A stretch of DNA of 64,000 bases from NCBI GenBank assembly GCA_007449985.2, contig VIIQ02000072.1, positions 1 to 64,000 on the forward strand, in the 5' to 3' direction. Positions 33,550 through 42,543 of the stretch are shown here, in pieces (within the stretch, counting starts at the first letter, position 1; each line of letters begins with the position of its first letter). The translations under genes and the position numbers were made by a program. The DNA comes from Desmodesmus armatus (lineage: Eukaryota > Chlorophyta > Chlorophyceae > Sphaeropleales > Scenedesmaceae). The notes below the pieces were generated by a model, which saw only the letters and a program-made list of their open reading frames with translations, ran no database searches and was not told the origin of the DNA.

Positions 33550-35514
33550 ATGAGCAGAAGTCGTGCTGTTGTGGCTCAGTTCGCTGATGCGGAGCTGAGC
33601 CCGTTCCCCAGCACTCTTTTGCAACGCATACTGTCGCTGGTCGACAATTACAGCTTGCTTGGAGCAGCATCGGTCAACAGCGAGTTTCGTGTGGCAGCTG
33701 CTGCTGTCCTGTCTGCTTTATCCATCAGTGCCAGCACCAGGACAATCAACCACCTCAAGGTGTACATGCATCATCACGGCTCTCACCTGACCGCTTTGAA
33801 GCTCCATGCAGCCCATGACCACTACTCCAGCAGGGGTGGAGTGGAGCTGCGAGCCCTTCCGCCACTTCCCAACCTTCAGCAGCTGAGCCTTACTGGCTTC
33901 AACCTGCAGCTGGGGCCCAGCAGCACAAGTCGTGAGCCAGGGGTGCTGGCAGCAGTTGCCGTGGCACCTAACCCAAGGCTGACGCTGCTGTACATCAGTG
34001 GCTGCCACCTGTTGGATGCGCCCAGCGGGCTTCCTGCACTGGCATCGCTCAAGTCCCTCAAGCACCTGCGCCTGGATGAAGGACTGGAGGACGACGCCCT
34101 CGCCTACAACACCCCTGCTGGACACGATACCAGCACAGTGTGCATCCCAGGCAACCTGCTGTCTGTGCTGGTGCACCTGACGCACCTCACCGTGGCCATG
34201 CCAAGTTACTCTTTGGAGCACCTCAGCTGCCTGACCAACCTGCAGGAGCTGCGGTTACCTTATGGCAGCCACAGCCATGACTTCTCAGGACTCACAGAAC
34301 TGCAGCACACCCAACAGCTGACACACGTCGCCCTTGCCGGGCTGGAATTTGAGCTCAGCACAAGCACCATCCTCACAAGGCCTGCCCCTGGCATCCACAC
34401 CTACACACTCACTCATCTTGAGCTGGATGTGGATGGTGGGTTTGATGCAGCTCTTCACCGTGCTGCTGAAGAGAGCGGTGTTGCAGCCCTGCTAGGACCA
34501 ACAACACAGCTGCAGCACCTCCACCTGTACCAAAAAGATCATCATGATGGGGCCCTCACGCAGCATGCCTCAGAGGCCCTGCTTGCGCAGCTTGCACAGA
34601 TGACGCAGCTCACCAGCCTGCAGTTGAAGTGTCTGTTTGCTGAGGCTACCCCCGCTGCCGCATTCTCAGCCCTCACAGCCAGCAGCAAGCTGCAGTACCT
34701 GGCTTTCACAAATGGAGTTCGCGACATGGTTCCCTTTCAGGCCATATGGCAGCATGCTTTCAGGCCTGGGCTGCAGCTGCCGGAGCTGCACACACTGGAG
34801 TTGGCAGGTTTCAACAAACATAGAACGGATGTCTGGACAAGGCCTTCCACCTTCAGGCTCAATCCGCAGGAGCAGTGCCTGCCGCGCCTGGCAAGCTGCT
34901 GTCCCCGGCTGCAAAAGCTTGACATCGCGCAGGCGCTACAAGGATTTAGGAGCCTCGCCCCGCTACTGCAGCTGACTGACCTGACATCACTCAGTGTGCA
35001 GTGCGTCAGTGATGCAGATGCTGGGGATGTCCTGGCAAAGCTGCCTGGGCTACAGAGGCTTGCTGTGGGCCATGCGCAGGCTTGGCCACACGCAATCCTG
35101 GGCTGCATCACACCAGCAGGATTGGCCCAGCTGTCTGCGCTCACATACCTCAGCCTCACAGGCTTCGAAGACGACATGGCAAACTCTGACTCACTAGAGT
35201 GGGGCGGCCAGGAGGATTGGGTTGATGCAAGATCTGCAGCGTATGCACCATACAGGATGACCTGCGAAGCCTTGCAGGTTGTGGCTGGCCTAACAAGCTT
35301 GCAGGAGCTGGAGCTGCACCAGCATTACGCCATCACTCAGGGCACTCAGGGCACTCAGGGCATCCTGCAACTGACAGCCCTTTGGCAGCTCACGCGCCTG
35401 TATGTTGACTTCCAGGAAAAGGTTATACTGCCAATTCCCAACGGTGCCCGGTGTCCAGAGGAAGACACCTACAGAGAGACGTTTGTGGACCTGCCAAGCA
35501 GGGTGAGCGCATGA
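33550..35514 (+). CDS. F-box-like / leucine-rich-repeat protein, single exon
   Basis: Intronless frame of 654 residues from the ATG at 33550, which has A at -3. An earlier in-frame ATG at 33478 would add 24 residues (MPARQAFIRSLFSLRS...), possibly a targeting peptide, but its context is poor. Residues 16-55 (LSPFPSTLLQRILSLVDNYS...) resemble an F-box. The rest is built of leucine-rich repeats: LPPLPNLQQLSLTGFNLQ, LASLKSLKHLRLDEGL, LSCLTNLQELRLPYG, LTSLQLKCL and LSALTYLSLTGF. Such proteins usually choose substrates for SCF ubiquitin ligases, but the F-box match is weak and the role is inferred. A GTQGTQG duplication sits in the last repeat. It lacks the introns of its neighbours, as often seen for expanded F-box/LRR families or retrocopies. 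Confidence 0.75.
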   Translation: MSRSRAVVAQFADAELSPFPSTLLQRILSLVDNYSLLGAASVNSEFRVAAAAVLSALSISASTRTINHLKVYMHHHGSHLTALKLHAAHDHYSSRGGVELRALPPLPNLQQLSLTGFNLQLGPSSTSREPGVLAAVAVAPNPRLTLLYISGCHLLDAPSGLPALASLKSLKHLRLDEGLEDDALAYNTPAGHDTSTVCIPGNLLSVLVHLTHLTVAMPSYSLEHLSCLTNLQELRLPYGSHSHDFSGLTELQHTQQLTHVALAGLEFELSTSTILTRPAPGIHTYTLTHLELDVDGGFDAALHRAAEESGVAALLGPTTQLQHLHLYQKDHHDGALTQHASEALLAQLAQMTQLTSLQLKCLFAEATPAAAFSALTASSKLQYLAFTNGVRDMVPFQAIWQHAFRPGLQLPELHTLELAGFNKHRTDVWTRPSTFRLNPQEQCLPRLASCCPRLQKLDIAQALQGFRSLAPLLQLTDLTSLSVQCVSDADAGDVLAKLPGLQRLAVGHAQAWPHAILGCITPAGLAQLSALTYLSLTGFEDDMANSDSLEWGGQEDWVDARSAAYAPYRMTCEALQVVAGLTSLQELELHQHYAITQGTQGTQGILQLTALWQLTRLYVDFQEKVILPIPNGARCPEEDTYRETFVDLPSRVSA

Positions 35515-36299
35515 GCAGCACGTGCTTGTGCATTTTGTGGCACTTTGGCATTTTGTTTTTCTGGTTGAATGTCGCTTCAAGCTTGAGTAATGCACGCAAT
35601 GCCATGGTGTAGTAAATTCAATTGGCCAGAGGCACAGTACTTTGCAGAATCATATACTAGTCATTGCGGATGGGCTGTTGCCTGTTGGCCAATGAGCGCG
35701 CGGGCAAAGACGCAAAAAAAAAGGGTGGTGTGAGGGTCCTTCACAATGCGCTGAGCCGGCAGCTAGCAGAAACGTAAGCCCCACCCCAGCCTGTCAGGCC
35801 GGGTCTGGCACTGGCTGGTGTAGTGATCTGTTGCACTGGGCAATGTTGCACACCTATGTGTGGCTGCTGTGAGAATGGTTGTACGCATTCAAACTGCCCG
35901 ACTGCCGCTTGCATGACCTAGCAAACCAGCTGCACCAGCTGGGGGTGAATGCGCGCAGATGTAAGGGTGTCTGCAGTGTCAAGCGGCGGCAAATATGTGC
36001 TGGACTGCCTGAGCCAACTGCATCAATAGTGTTCATGGCCCTTCCATCTGGAGCTTGCGCCACATCCTACTGCACATACGTCAAGCTACAAGGGAAACAT
36101 ATCTACATATGGCTCCAGCCAGGGCAATTCTGGGCCTTCGGGGTTTAGGGTTTGTCCCACGGTCGAGGAGTGGTGCTGGGGCCTAAGTAGGATTGAAGGG
36201 CCAGTTCCGATACAATTATATTGCACTTGTCATGTTTGCAATATGCATATTGCACTTGTCAGCACATCGATCCATCCTTGTCGGACGATTTCAGCGACA
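35515..36299. other. 3' flank of the LRR gene, no gene recognised
   Basis: No credible ORF. A single GGGGTTTAGGGTTT stretch near 36139 resembles the plant-type telomere repeat. I saw no TGTAA in the first hundreds of bases after the LRR stop. Confidence 0.35.
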
Positions 36300-37650
36300 T
36301 GCCGGATTCACCCATGCATGATGACGGAATGGAAACACTTGACCAGATTAATGCAGACGACATTGGGGGAGCTCGCCATGCAGACTCACAGGCCCCACAG
36401 GACGATAGCATGGAGGACGGTTGTGCTGACGCGGACAGGGATGACAGGAGTGGGGCCCTATGTGATCGTTTCATTGATCAGTTCCTACGCCTTTCGCATG
36501 AGGATAACATGCTTGTTTCAATGCATTTGCCTGTCCCCATCGGCGATGAGCCTGCACACGCACCCGCCCCCCTCAGCCCTCGATCTCTCCCATGCAGCAG
36601 CCGGTTGCGCCCATGCAGCGCCCCGCAGACCGCGCAATCCCACCCCCAGGGCATAAGTTTGACGGCAGCACTAACTGGACAGTCTATCGCGTCCGCGTGC
36701 AGAAGTGGCTCACATGTGCTGCTGCAGCAGCAGCTGTACCAGATTGTCATTACCCAAAGGCACATCTCATGCTGCACCTGGGAGATGTTCGCAACAACAC
36801 TGCACATGCACAGCAAAGCTTGTGCGTGCTATTCCCCCATACCTTTTTTATTTTTGTCATGGGAGCCTTGTTTTTGGTTTTTATGTCGACAACAAACAGC
36901 ACAGAATTTTATTTTTATTTTCCGTCTCTCAATGAGGCCCTTAAATATATACATGACTGTTGGCAAGTGCATTGAAGAGTTACATGCGCTTGTTCAAACC
37001 ATCCCTTGCAGGCATGGAGTCGAGGGGTCTCAAACAACATGCCCGTGTGGCCAGACCTGTTGGAGCTGTTCCTGCAGTCAGACCACATGTGCACGTTTAT
37101 TCAGGCCCAGCAGTGTGTGGTGCACAACAGGCCGGCCCTGCTAGCCTACCTTGGGCCTGCGCTGGCTGATGCACTGCCCAAGTGGGACCCATGCGCGGCA
37201 TACAATCGCCGATTCCGCAGGCATGCATCTGCATCATATGTCGCCCCAACGGCAGAGGAGCTTTAACTTAATTACCTTGCTGGGTTGGACTTTGGCGATG
37301 ATGCAGACGCAGCGCCAGCTGAGCCAGCATCAGGCAGTTACCACATGGCAGGACCTTACCAGGCGGCCGCAGCAGCAGCATCCGCATCAGATGTTGCGCT
37401 GGCAGCAATGCCAGCAGGTGCTCCAGAGCTGCCCATGGCAGGGGCTCTCGGGGAGGAGGAGATCAGCACAGTGGCCACAGCACTGCGGGACCGTCTGCCC
37501 AAGCTGGTGAAGTTGCTGGCGTACTTTGCCAGATGTGAAATGGAGCATGCACAGGGCAACATGCAATTCCACAAGCAGTGGACATGTTGCGCTTTAAATT
37601 CATTCTTGAGGTATCCTACGTCACAGTGTGAACCCGAGACTGCATGGTAG
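36300..37650 (+). pseudogene. Broken ORF, possibly retroelement gag-like
   Basis: An acidic start (MPDSPMHDDGMETLDQINADD) runs from 36300. Near 36590 the readable frame changes to one with PPPGHKFDGSTNWTVYRVRV and HLMLHLGDVRNN, reminiscent of the F-x-G-x-N-W start of Copia-type gag proteins. An AT-rich stretch (36830-36990) interrupts it. After TTGCAG at 37011 the frame continues (NMPVWPDLLELFLQSDHMC...) to a TAA at 37264. It then stays open in the same frame (NYLAGLDFGDDADAAPAEP...) to about 37650. The frame change and in-frame stop suggest decay; a spliced gene cannot be excluded. The gag link rests on a short motif only. Confidence 0.35.
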
Positions 37651-37869
37651 CTGCTTTTGGCTGCCTGTGCTGAGCAGCAGTCGTTCTCAGCGTTGATCAT
37701 ACACTGGATGTGACATCCTCTGTGTGGAAATATATTACAAAAGGAGGCAGACATGGCCTGGGGCACTCTTCTGGGTTCACCACACTGTCTTATGTGTGGG
37801 AGGTTGACAGTCTGACACCCCTAGTGTTACACCCGACTTTCAATCAGCGGCTTGAGTTCCGTTTGGTTT

Positions 37870-38011
37870 GCTATCCTGTGGTTTCATGCCATCATGGCCG
37901 GCATGAGCTCTTTGAGCTTATAGCTGCATTGCAGCACGGTGCTATCCTGTGGTTTCATGCCATCATGGCCGGCATGAGCTCTTTGAGCTTATAGCTGTAT
38001 TGCAGCACGGT
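37870..38011 (+). repeat. Tandem 71-bp duplication
   Basis: GCTATCCTGTGGTTTCATGC...GCAGCACGGT occurs twice back to back with one base difference (GCTGCATTG/GCTGTATTG). Each copy contains a CATCATGGCCGGCATG partial palindrome. Confidence 0.9.
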
Positions 38012-38332
38012 GCAACATTGATAAGTTGACTTGTTGACAGGCTCAGCTGGTCAACTTGATAGTGGCAGCGTCGCATGTTCTGGGCCTGGCATTGGTGAAG
38101 ATGTGTCCTGCACACCATCGTGGGTTTTGTGTCGCGTGTACATCATCATGTGGCACAAGCGCAGCGGCTGCGCTTGTGATCGACATTCACTGCTTACTCA
38201 GCAGCATACTATAGAGGTGACTCAAGCCTAAAGGCCGCTGGCGCATGACGTGTGGGGGTTGCTTGGGAATTTGGGCAGGCCATGCTCAAGATGGGGTGGG
38301 GGTCCGGAAAAAACCCCACACAATGGGCATCA

Positions 38333-38371
38333 TGCACGGTGCAAGACACTGCCAGTGTCTTACACCGTGCA
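38333..38371. repeat. Hairpin with 18-bp arms
   Basis: TGCACGGTGCAAGACACT and AGTGTCTTACACCGTGCA pair with one mismatch around a 3-base loop. Confidence 0.8.
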
Positions 38372-39980
38372 CGTGGCACGTTGAATGTGGGCTGTCGTAG
38401 TGTGGGGACGGGGGCTGACAGCACAGTTGGTACTACTCACGGTCTGAGACACTCAACAGATGATTGCCAATCATGATGAGTCATAGCATGGCATTGATTG
38501 CATCTCAGTTGCACCGCTGAGCCCCCACCATACTGGACACTCTGCTACTGAGTCAGTAGCAGATTTGCTCAGCCCCCATGGGCACCGTGTTGAGTAGCAC
38601 ATATGCCGCCACCTCAGACTGGCACTTGGGTTACCCTTCTTGTTGTGACCAGCAGTCCCCAGCATGCAGCCTTGTGATGTTTGCGGGTAAAGGTTGCTCA
38701 CAGCTGTCATAGGCTGTGCAGCCTCATGTTGTGGAAGGGGGATGATCTGTGTTTGCTGTGATCAGCACGGTGTTGTGATTGTCCGCCGTGATGACGTTGC
38801 TGCTCACGTGTGTTGTGCATCATGCACAGCGGGTGTGCTGAGCCTTGTGTGAAAGGAGGGAACCACTTCACACTGTCCAGCCTGGATGATCCTGAGTAGC
38901 CAAACAAAATAGACTGCCAGTTGACAGTGCCACGATTCATTTGCATCACAATGATAGCACAGTTGGCCTGAGGCACTCACAGGTTGCACCTTGATCAGCA
39001 CCGGTGGTACCACAAGCGGTCTGACGTATTGCAAAGGTGTTTTCAACTCGTTACATAATGTCGATGTCAACACACAGCAACTTACACAACAACTCAGGCA
39101 GCACTTGGTAGTTTAAGTTGGCCCCTGTTTCTCCCACGCAGCAGTAGACAAAAGCTCACACTGTGAGCAGGTGCGGCACGTATGCCATACACAAGCCAAC
39201 ACTGTTGGCATCAAGTTGATGGCAGCATGCCTACGGGCAGTGCGTGCTTATGTGGCAGGCAACACCCCCCGCATAAACAACACAAGCCCACGATTGCTGC
39301 TGCCCGGCAAGGCAGGGATGACATCAGGTGATCCATCAGATGCAAATCACCCATGGAGCCATGTTGGCTCTCAACGGGGTGTTCAGGCACGTGCTGGACC
39401 ATGAAAAAATGACAGTATGCATATGACGAACATTATGCATTGGGGCATCATAATTAGCCATCAACCACGCACCGGGTGCAACAAACATGTCTTTGCCGCA
39501 TTCATGCTCACGGGTGCCCACCAAAACAGGCTGCATTGGCAATGTAGATTTACCCTAGATACACATGCGCGCTGTTTGTTTGAACACATGCAAATAACAT
39601 ACTATGTTTGGCAAACAGACCTGCACGTGCACAACATAAACATCTGTACATTAATCTCAACACTGGACGTTCAACACTGGCAGTTCAACATGCTGTTTAC
39701 TGCTCATTGCAGCCGGGATAAGACTTGCCAAGTTGGACTCTCTGTTGTACAGCCATCACTTTCCACCAGAGCCTGCCGAGGCAGAAGCCTCAGCGCCTGC
39801 ACGCAGCAAAGACGGCAGGCCATAATGCATGCGTCAAAGTTCCCAACCTAGTTGCGCAATGACACTGTCACACCTGACGCCAAGACAGCCAGCTTCCAGT
39901 AGTACAACCTCATCGGTGTCAGGCAACAGACTACACAATCATTGTGACTATGGCGTGAGGCTGCCAGCCAAAAAACCTGA

Positions 39981-40001
39981 CTCAGGATGGGCCATCCTGA
40001 G
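39981..40001. repeat. Hairpin, 10-bp arms
   Basis: CTCAGGATGG / CCATCCTGAG is a perfect inverted repeat around one base, with weaker flanking complementarity. Confidence 0.6.
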
Positions 40002-40231
40002 AGGTTCAGGTGGCTGACCATCCAGTGGTTGCCCGGCTGCGGGGCCTGGTTGCCAACAGCAGATTGCTGGAATGCACAACTTGCTGGCTGGGAGCCTAGG
40101 CTGAGATCCGATCCGGGATCAGCCTGGCCACCATACATGCAAACAACGTGACAACGGTGCGGTTGTTTCAATGCATGGCCCATCAGCATCAACACCCTCT
40201 CGGAGCCAAAAGGTGGCTCAGCATCTCAACT

Positions 40232-40302
40232 TGTGATTACGGTAATCACAGTTCAGTTCAGTTCAGTTCAGTTCAGTTCAGTTCAATTCAGTTCAGTTCA
40301 GT
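40232..40302. repeat. 9-bp palindrome followed by a (TTCAG)n microsatellite
   Basis: TGTGATTAC.GTAATCACA is a perfect inverted repeat. It is followed by about eleven units of TTCAG with one T/A variant (TTCAA). The variant gives the in-frame TGA that ends the minus-strand secreted-protein frame if the last intron is not spliced. Confidence 0.85.
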
Positions 40303-40931
40303 GGACTTACTTGCAGAAGCAAATCCTCCACCCCTGCTGGAAGAGTAGCTCACTGCCCTTGCGCTGGCCTTGGCCCAGCATGTCTGGGTGAACTTGCGCT
40401 TCCATTCGGGTGAGCCCCACTTGAAGCCGCTTTTCTTGAGCTCAGACGCAGTCTCGGCAATAGCCTCGGACTCCGAAAAGGCTTCACCATCCCCAGAGGC
40501 AAAGGAGTCGGCGCTGGCAGAGGCTGCTGCCACACACTCGTTGTAGCTGGGCTTGCCCTTCTTGTGATGTCTGGGTGTTTCCATTCCATACCATCTGCTT
40601 TTGCGGCACCTGCAGGCATGGGGAGGAAGGCGGAGGAAGACATGAGCGGGTGTGCATGGAGGTCAGCATGGAGTTGTTTTGTCAATAGATGGGTCGCTGG
40701 CATATCATGGCTTCTAGAAGGTCAGCAAAATGGAAGGTATGCGCTCAAGTTGTTGCTGTCATCTCCACTGATCATCTCGGCGTCTACCTCGGTGATAGCA
40801 ACTACAGCAGCGCACCCACCATTGGCCGACAGCAGCTTGCGGTTCCTCATATCAACCTCGCCATCTTGAGCAGCAGCAAGAGCTACGAAAGCAAACAAAG
40901 CCAGCAGGACAAGGGCAGCGAAGCGAGCCAT
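40288..40931 (-). CDS. Small secreted Ser/Ala-rich protein, unknown family
   Basis: Exon 1 (40931-40816) encodes a signal peptide (MARFAALVLLALFAFVALA, probable cut after AAA) and EVDMRNRKLLSANG. A GTGCGC donor in phase 2 joins the acceptor before 40609. Exon 2 continues GMETPRHHKKGKPSYNECVA, then Ser/Ala/Glu-rich sequence and WGSPEWKRKFTQTCWAKASA. The frame is open to a TGA at 40288 (145 residues). However, a strong GTAAGT donor at 40310 suggests exon 2 really ends at 40311 and that further exons lie below. Two Cys (NEC and QTC) may form a disulfide. No known domain is recognised. The splice junction was chosen because it alone keeps the protein-like frame. Extracellular matrix or wall location is inferred from the signal peptide. 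Confidence 0.6.
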
Positions 40932-40969
40932 GTCCGCAGCGCAGGGTTTCGTGATATGCTGTCGTGTTC

Positions 40970-41012
40970 AGAAGAAGAAGAAGAAGAAGAAGAAGAAGGG
41001 GTTTAGGGTTTA
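40970..41012. repeat. GAA/TTC microsatellite next to TTTAGGG repeats
   Basis: About nine GAA units are followed by GGGGTTTAGGGTTTAGG, two units of the plant-type telomere sequence. On the minus strand this is a TTC tract about 40 bases upstream of the secreted-protein ATG, so it may lie in its 5' UTR or promoter. Confidence 0.85.
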
Positions 41013-41151
41013 GGCTGTCGTGTTCAGTGGAGGTGTGTACCTTGACAATCGCAACCGCGCTATCTGAGCCTTTATACCAACTTTCAGTGTGCAAGTCATT
41101 ATGTGATTCCTATTATGTCAGAAGGCCGAGCGATGATCGACCGCTATTCTA

Positions 41152-41241
41152 GGTTGTTGGCGTTGAACCTTCGGCCCCAGGTTGACAGAGCAATTTTGTT
41201 GGCTATGTCAACCTTGGGCCGAGGGTTCAACGCTAACAACC
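41152..41241. other. Long near-perfect hairpin (36-bp arms, 18-base loop)
   Basis: Arm 41152-41187 starts GGTTGTTGGCGTTGAACC. Arm 41206-41241 is its reverse complement with three mismatches. The loop is 41188-41205. Size and pairing fit a short miRNA-precursor-like stem or a tiny foldback element. No flanking target duplication is obvious. Confidence 0.75.
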
Positions 41242-41984
41242 TTGAAATTTGCCGCACCAGCTCTGAGTCTATGCGGCCAAGCAGCGGCACTGCCTGTACG
41301 TCAACAGGACTGCGGCAACTGGCTGGTGGTGAACAACCTCATAGTGCTGGTGTTTGACCAGCACTGCGCGCAGCTTTTGTCTGGAGGTGCAGTGCACTGT
41401 TCCAGCTGCCCATTAGCCAGTACATCACATGCAGTCTATCAGCAGCCATGTCCGCCTTGTGTGGTTCCCTGGGCAGTTTCAATCCACTGATCAGCTCCAA
41501 TATGACTAGAGGTGCTGCGTCAGCCATTTCCCACTGCGCTGCCTTGTGACCAACGCATGCGTCGGCAATGGTTGCCGACGGTTCTGCAGTCAGCAGCACT
41601 GCAGACAGACAGCCGCCTCTCTCAGCAGCAACTTGCTGTATCAGCCGGCTTTGAGGCTCCACTGCTGGGGCTGGCAGGCCCACACTGAGTGAAATCACAG
41701 CAACATGCTTGCAAACACATGCCAAGGGGCCTCAAGGCGCAGCACATGCTCCTAAATATATATGCAGAAGCATGCTCAGCATGATGCTGTGTTGAGCACA
41801 AACATCCAGGGGCCGGAGAGGGGGCAACCAGATCCAACAGGTCATGTTGCAACAGGATCATGCTTCCTTTGAAGCCGACGAGCACAGCACATCACAGCAT
41901 ACCCTGGCACATGATCACCAAGTCCCGTTCAAGCCGACACAAAGAAACAAACACAGTGCCCACTGTCATACCCATGAAGCCCGT
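41242..41984. other. Intergenic region, no gene recognised
   Basis: Only short frames on both strands. This lies downstream of TAF5 (minus strand). Confidence 0.35.
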
Positions 41985-42536
41985 AGCTGCTAGCGCCCCT
42001 TGCCAGCTGCCACATGTTGCTCACGGCTTAAGACTGCAGCGTCCGCACCACAACAAACCGACAAACACCGTCAGCGAGCAGCGGGCAACCATCAGCTGCT
42101 AGCGCCCCTTGCCTGCTGCTGCATGCTGCCCACCGCTCATGACCTTTGGCTGCAGCGTCCACGGCCCCCCTGCCAACAGCAGATTCCGCGGGCCGAACTC
42201 TACATACACCACAGGCATAGACTGCGTAGTGAAAGTCTTCAACAGCTGATACGGCTGCCAGCTGGGCGCATGGCCGTGCCCATGCGCACCCCCTGCCCCT
42301 GCTGCTGCTCCAGCTGGTCCAGCACCAGCTCCTGCCGACGCGCCCGCACAGCCAGCCGCAGCGGCGGCTGCAGCCGCTGCTGCGCGGTCGCCGCGTCTGC
42401 TGCTGCTGCCCTGTCCCGGCAGCAGCGGTCCAGCCGAGGATCCAGCTGCTCCTGCAGCAGCCGCTGCTGCTGCCTTGACCTGGTGTTCAGTGACGGCCTC
42501 CTCTGCTACTGCAAACTCGTCGTTGATGACCTCCAC
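41985..42536 (-). repeat. Downstream duplicate copies of the TAF5 last exon
   Basis: Region 42099-42536 repeats about 440 bp of the final TAF5 exon in the same orientation. It is still an open frame (EVINDEFAVAEEAV...[15 protein letters not shown]...[16 protein letters not shown]) ending in TAG. It lacks the exon head with acceptor and the [15 protein letters not shown] blade. A third, short copy of only the 3' end lies at 41985-42042. Differences from the real exon are a few percent by eye and include an extra Ala codon. Confidence 0.9.
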
Positions 42537-42543
42537 TCAGCTA

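Larger units (their letters stand above)
37651..40287. other. Intergenic region with small repeats
   Basis: No gene recognised. Holds the 71-bp tandem duplication at 37870, the hairpins at 38333 and 39981, and the palindrome and microsatellite at 40232-40302. If the secreted-protein gene has a third exon it would lie here; I could not find it. Confidence 0.35.
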
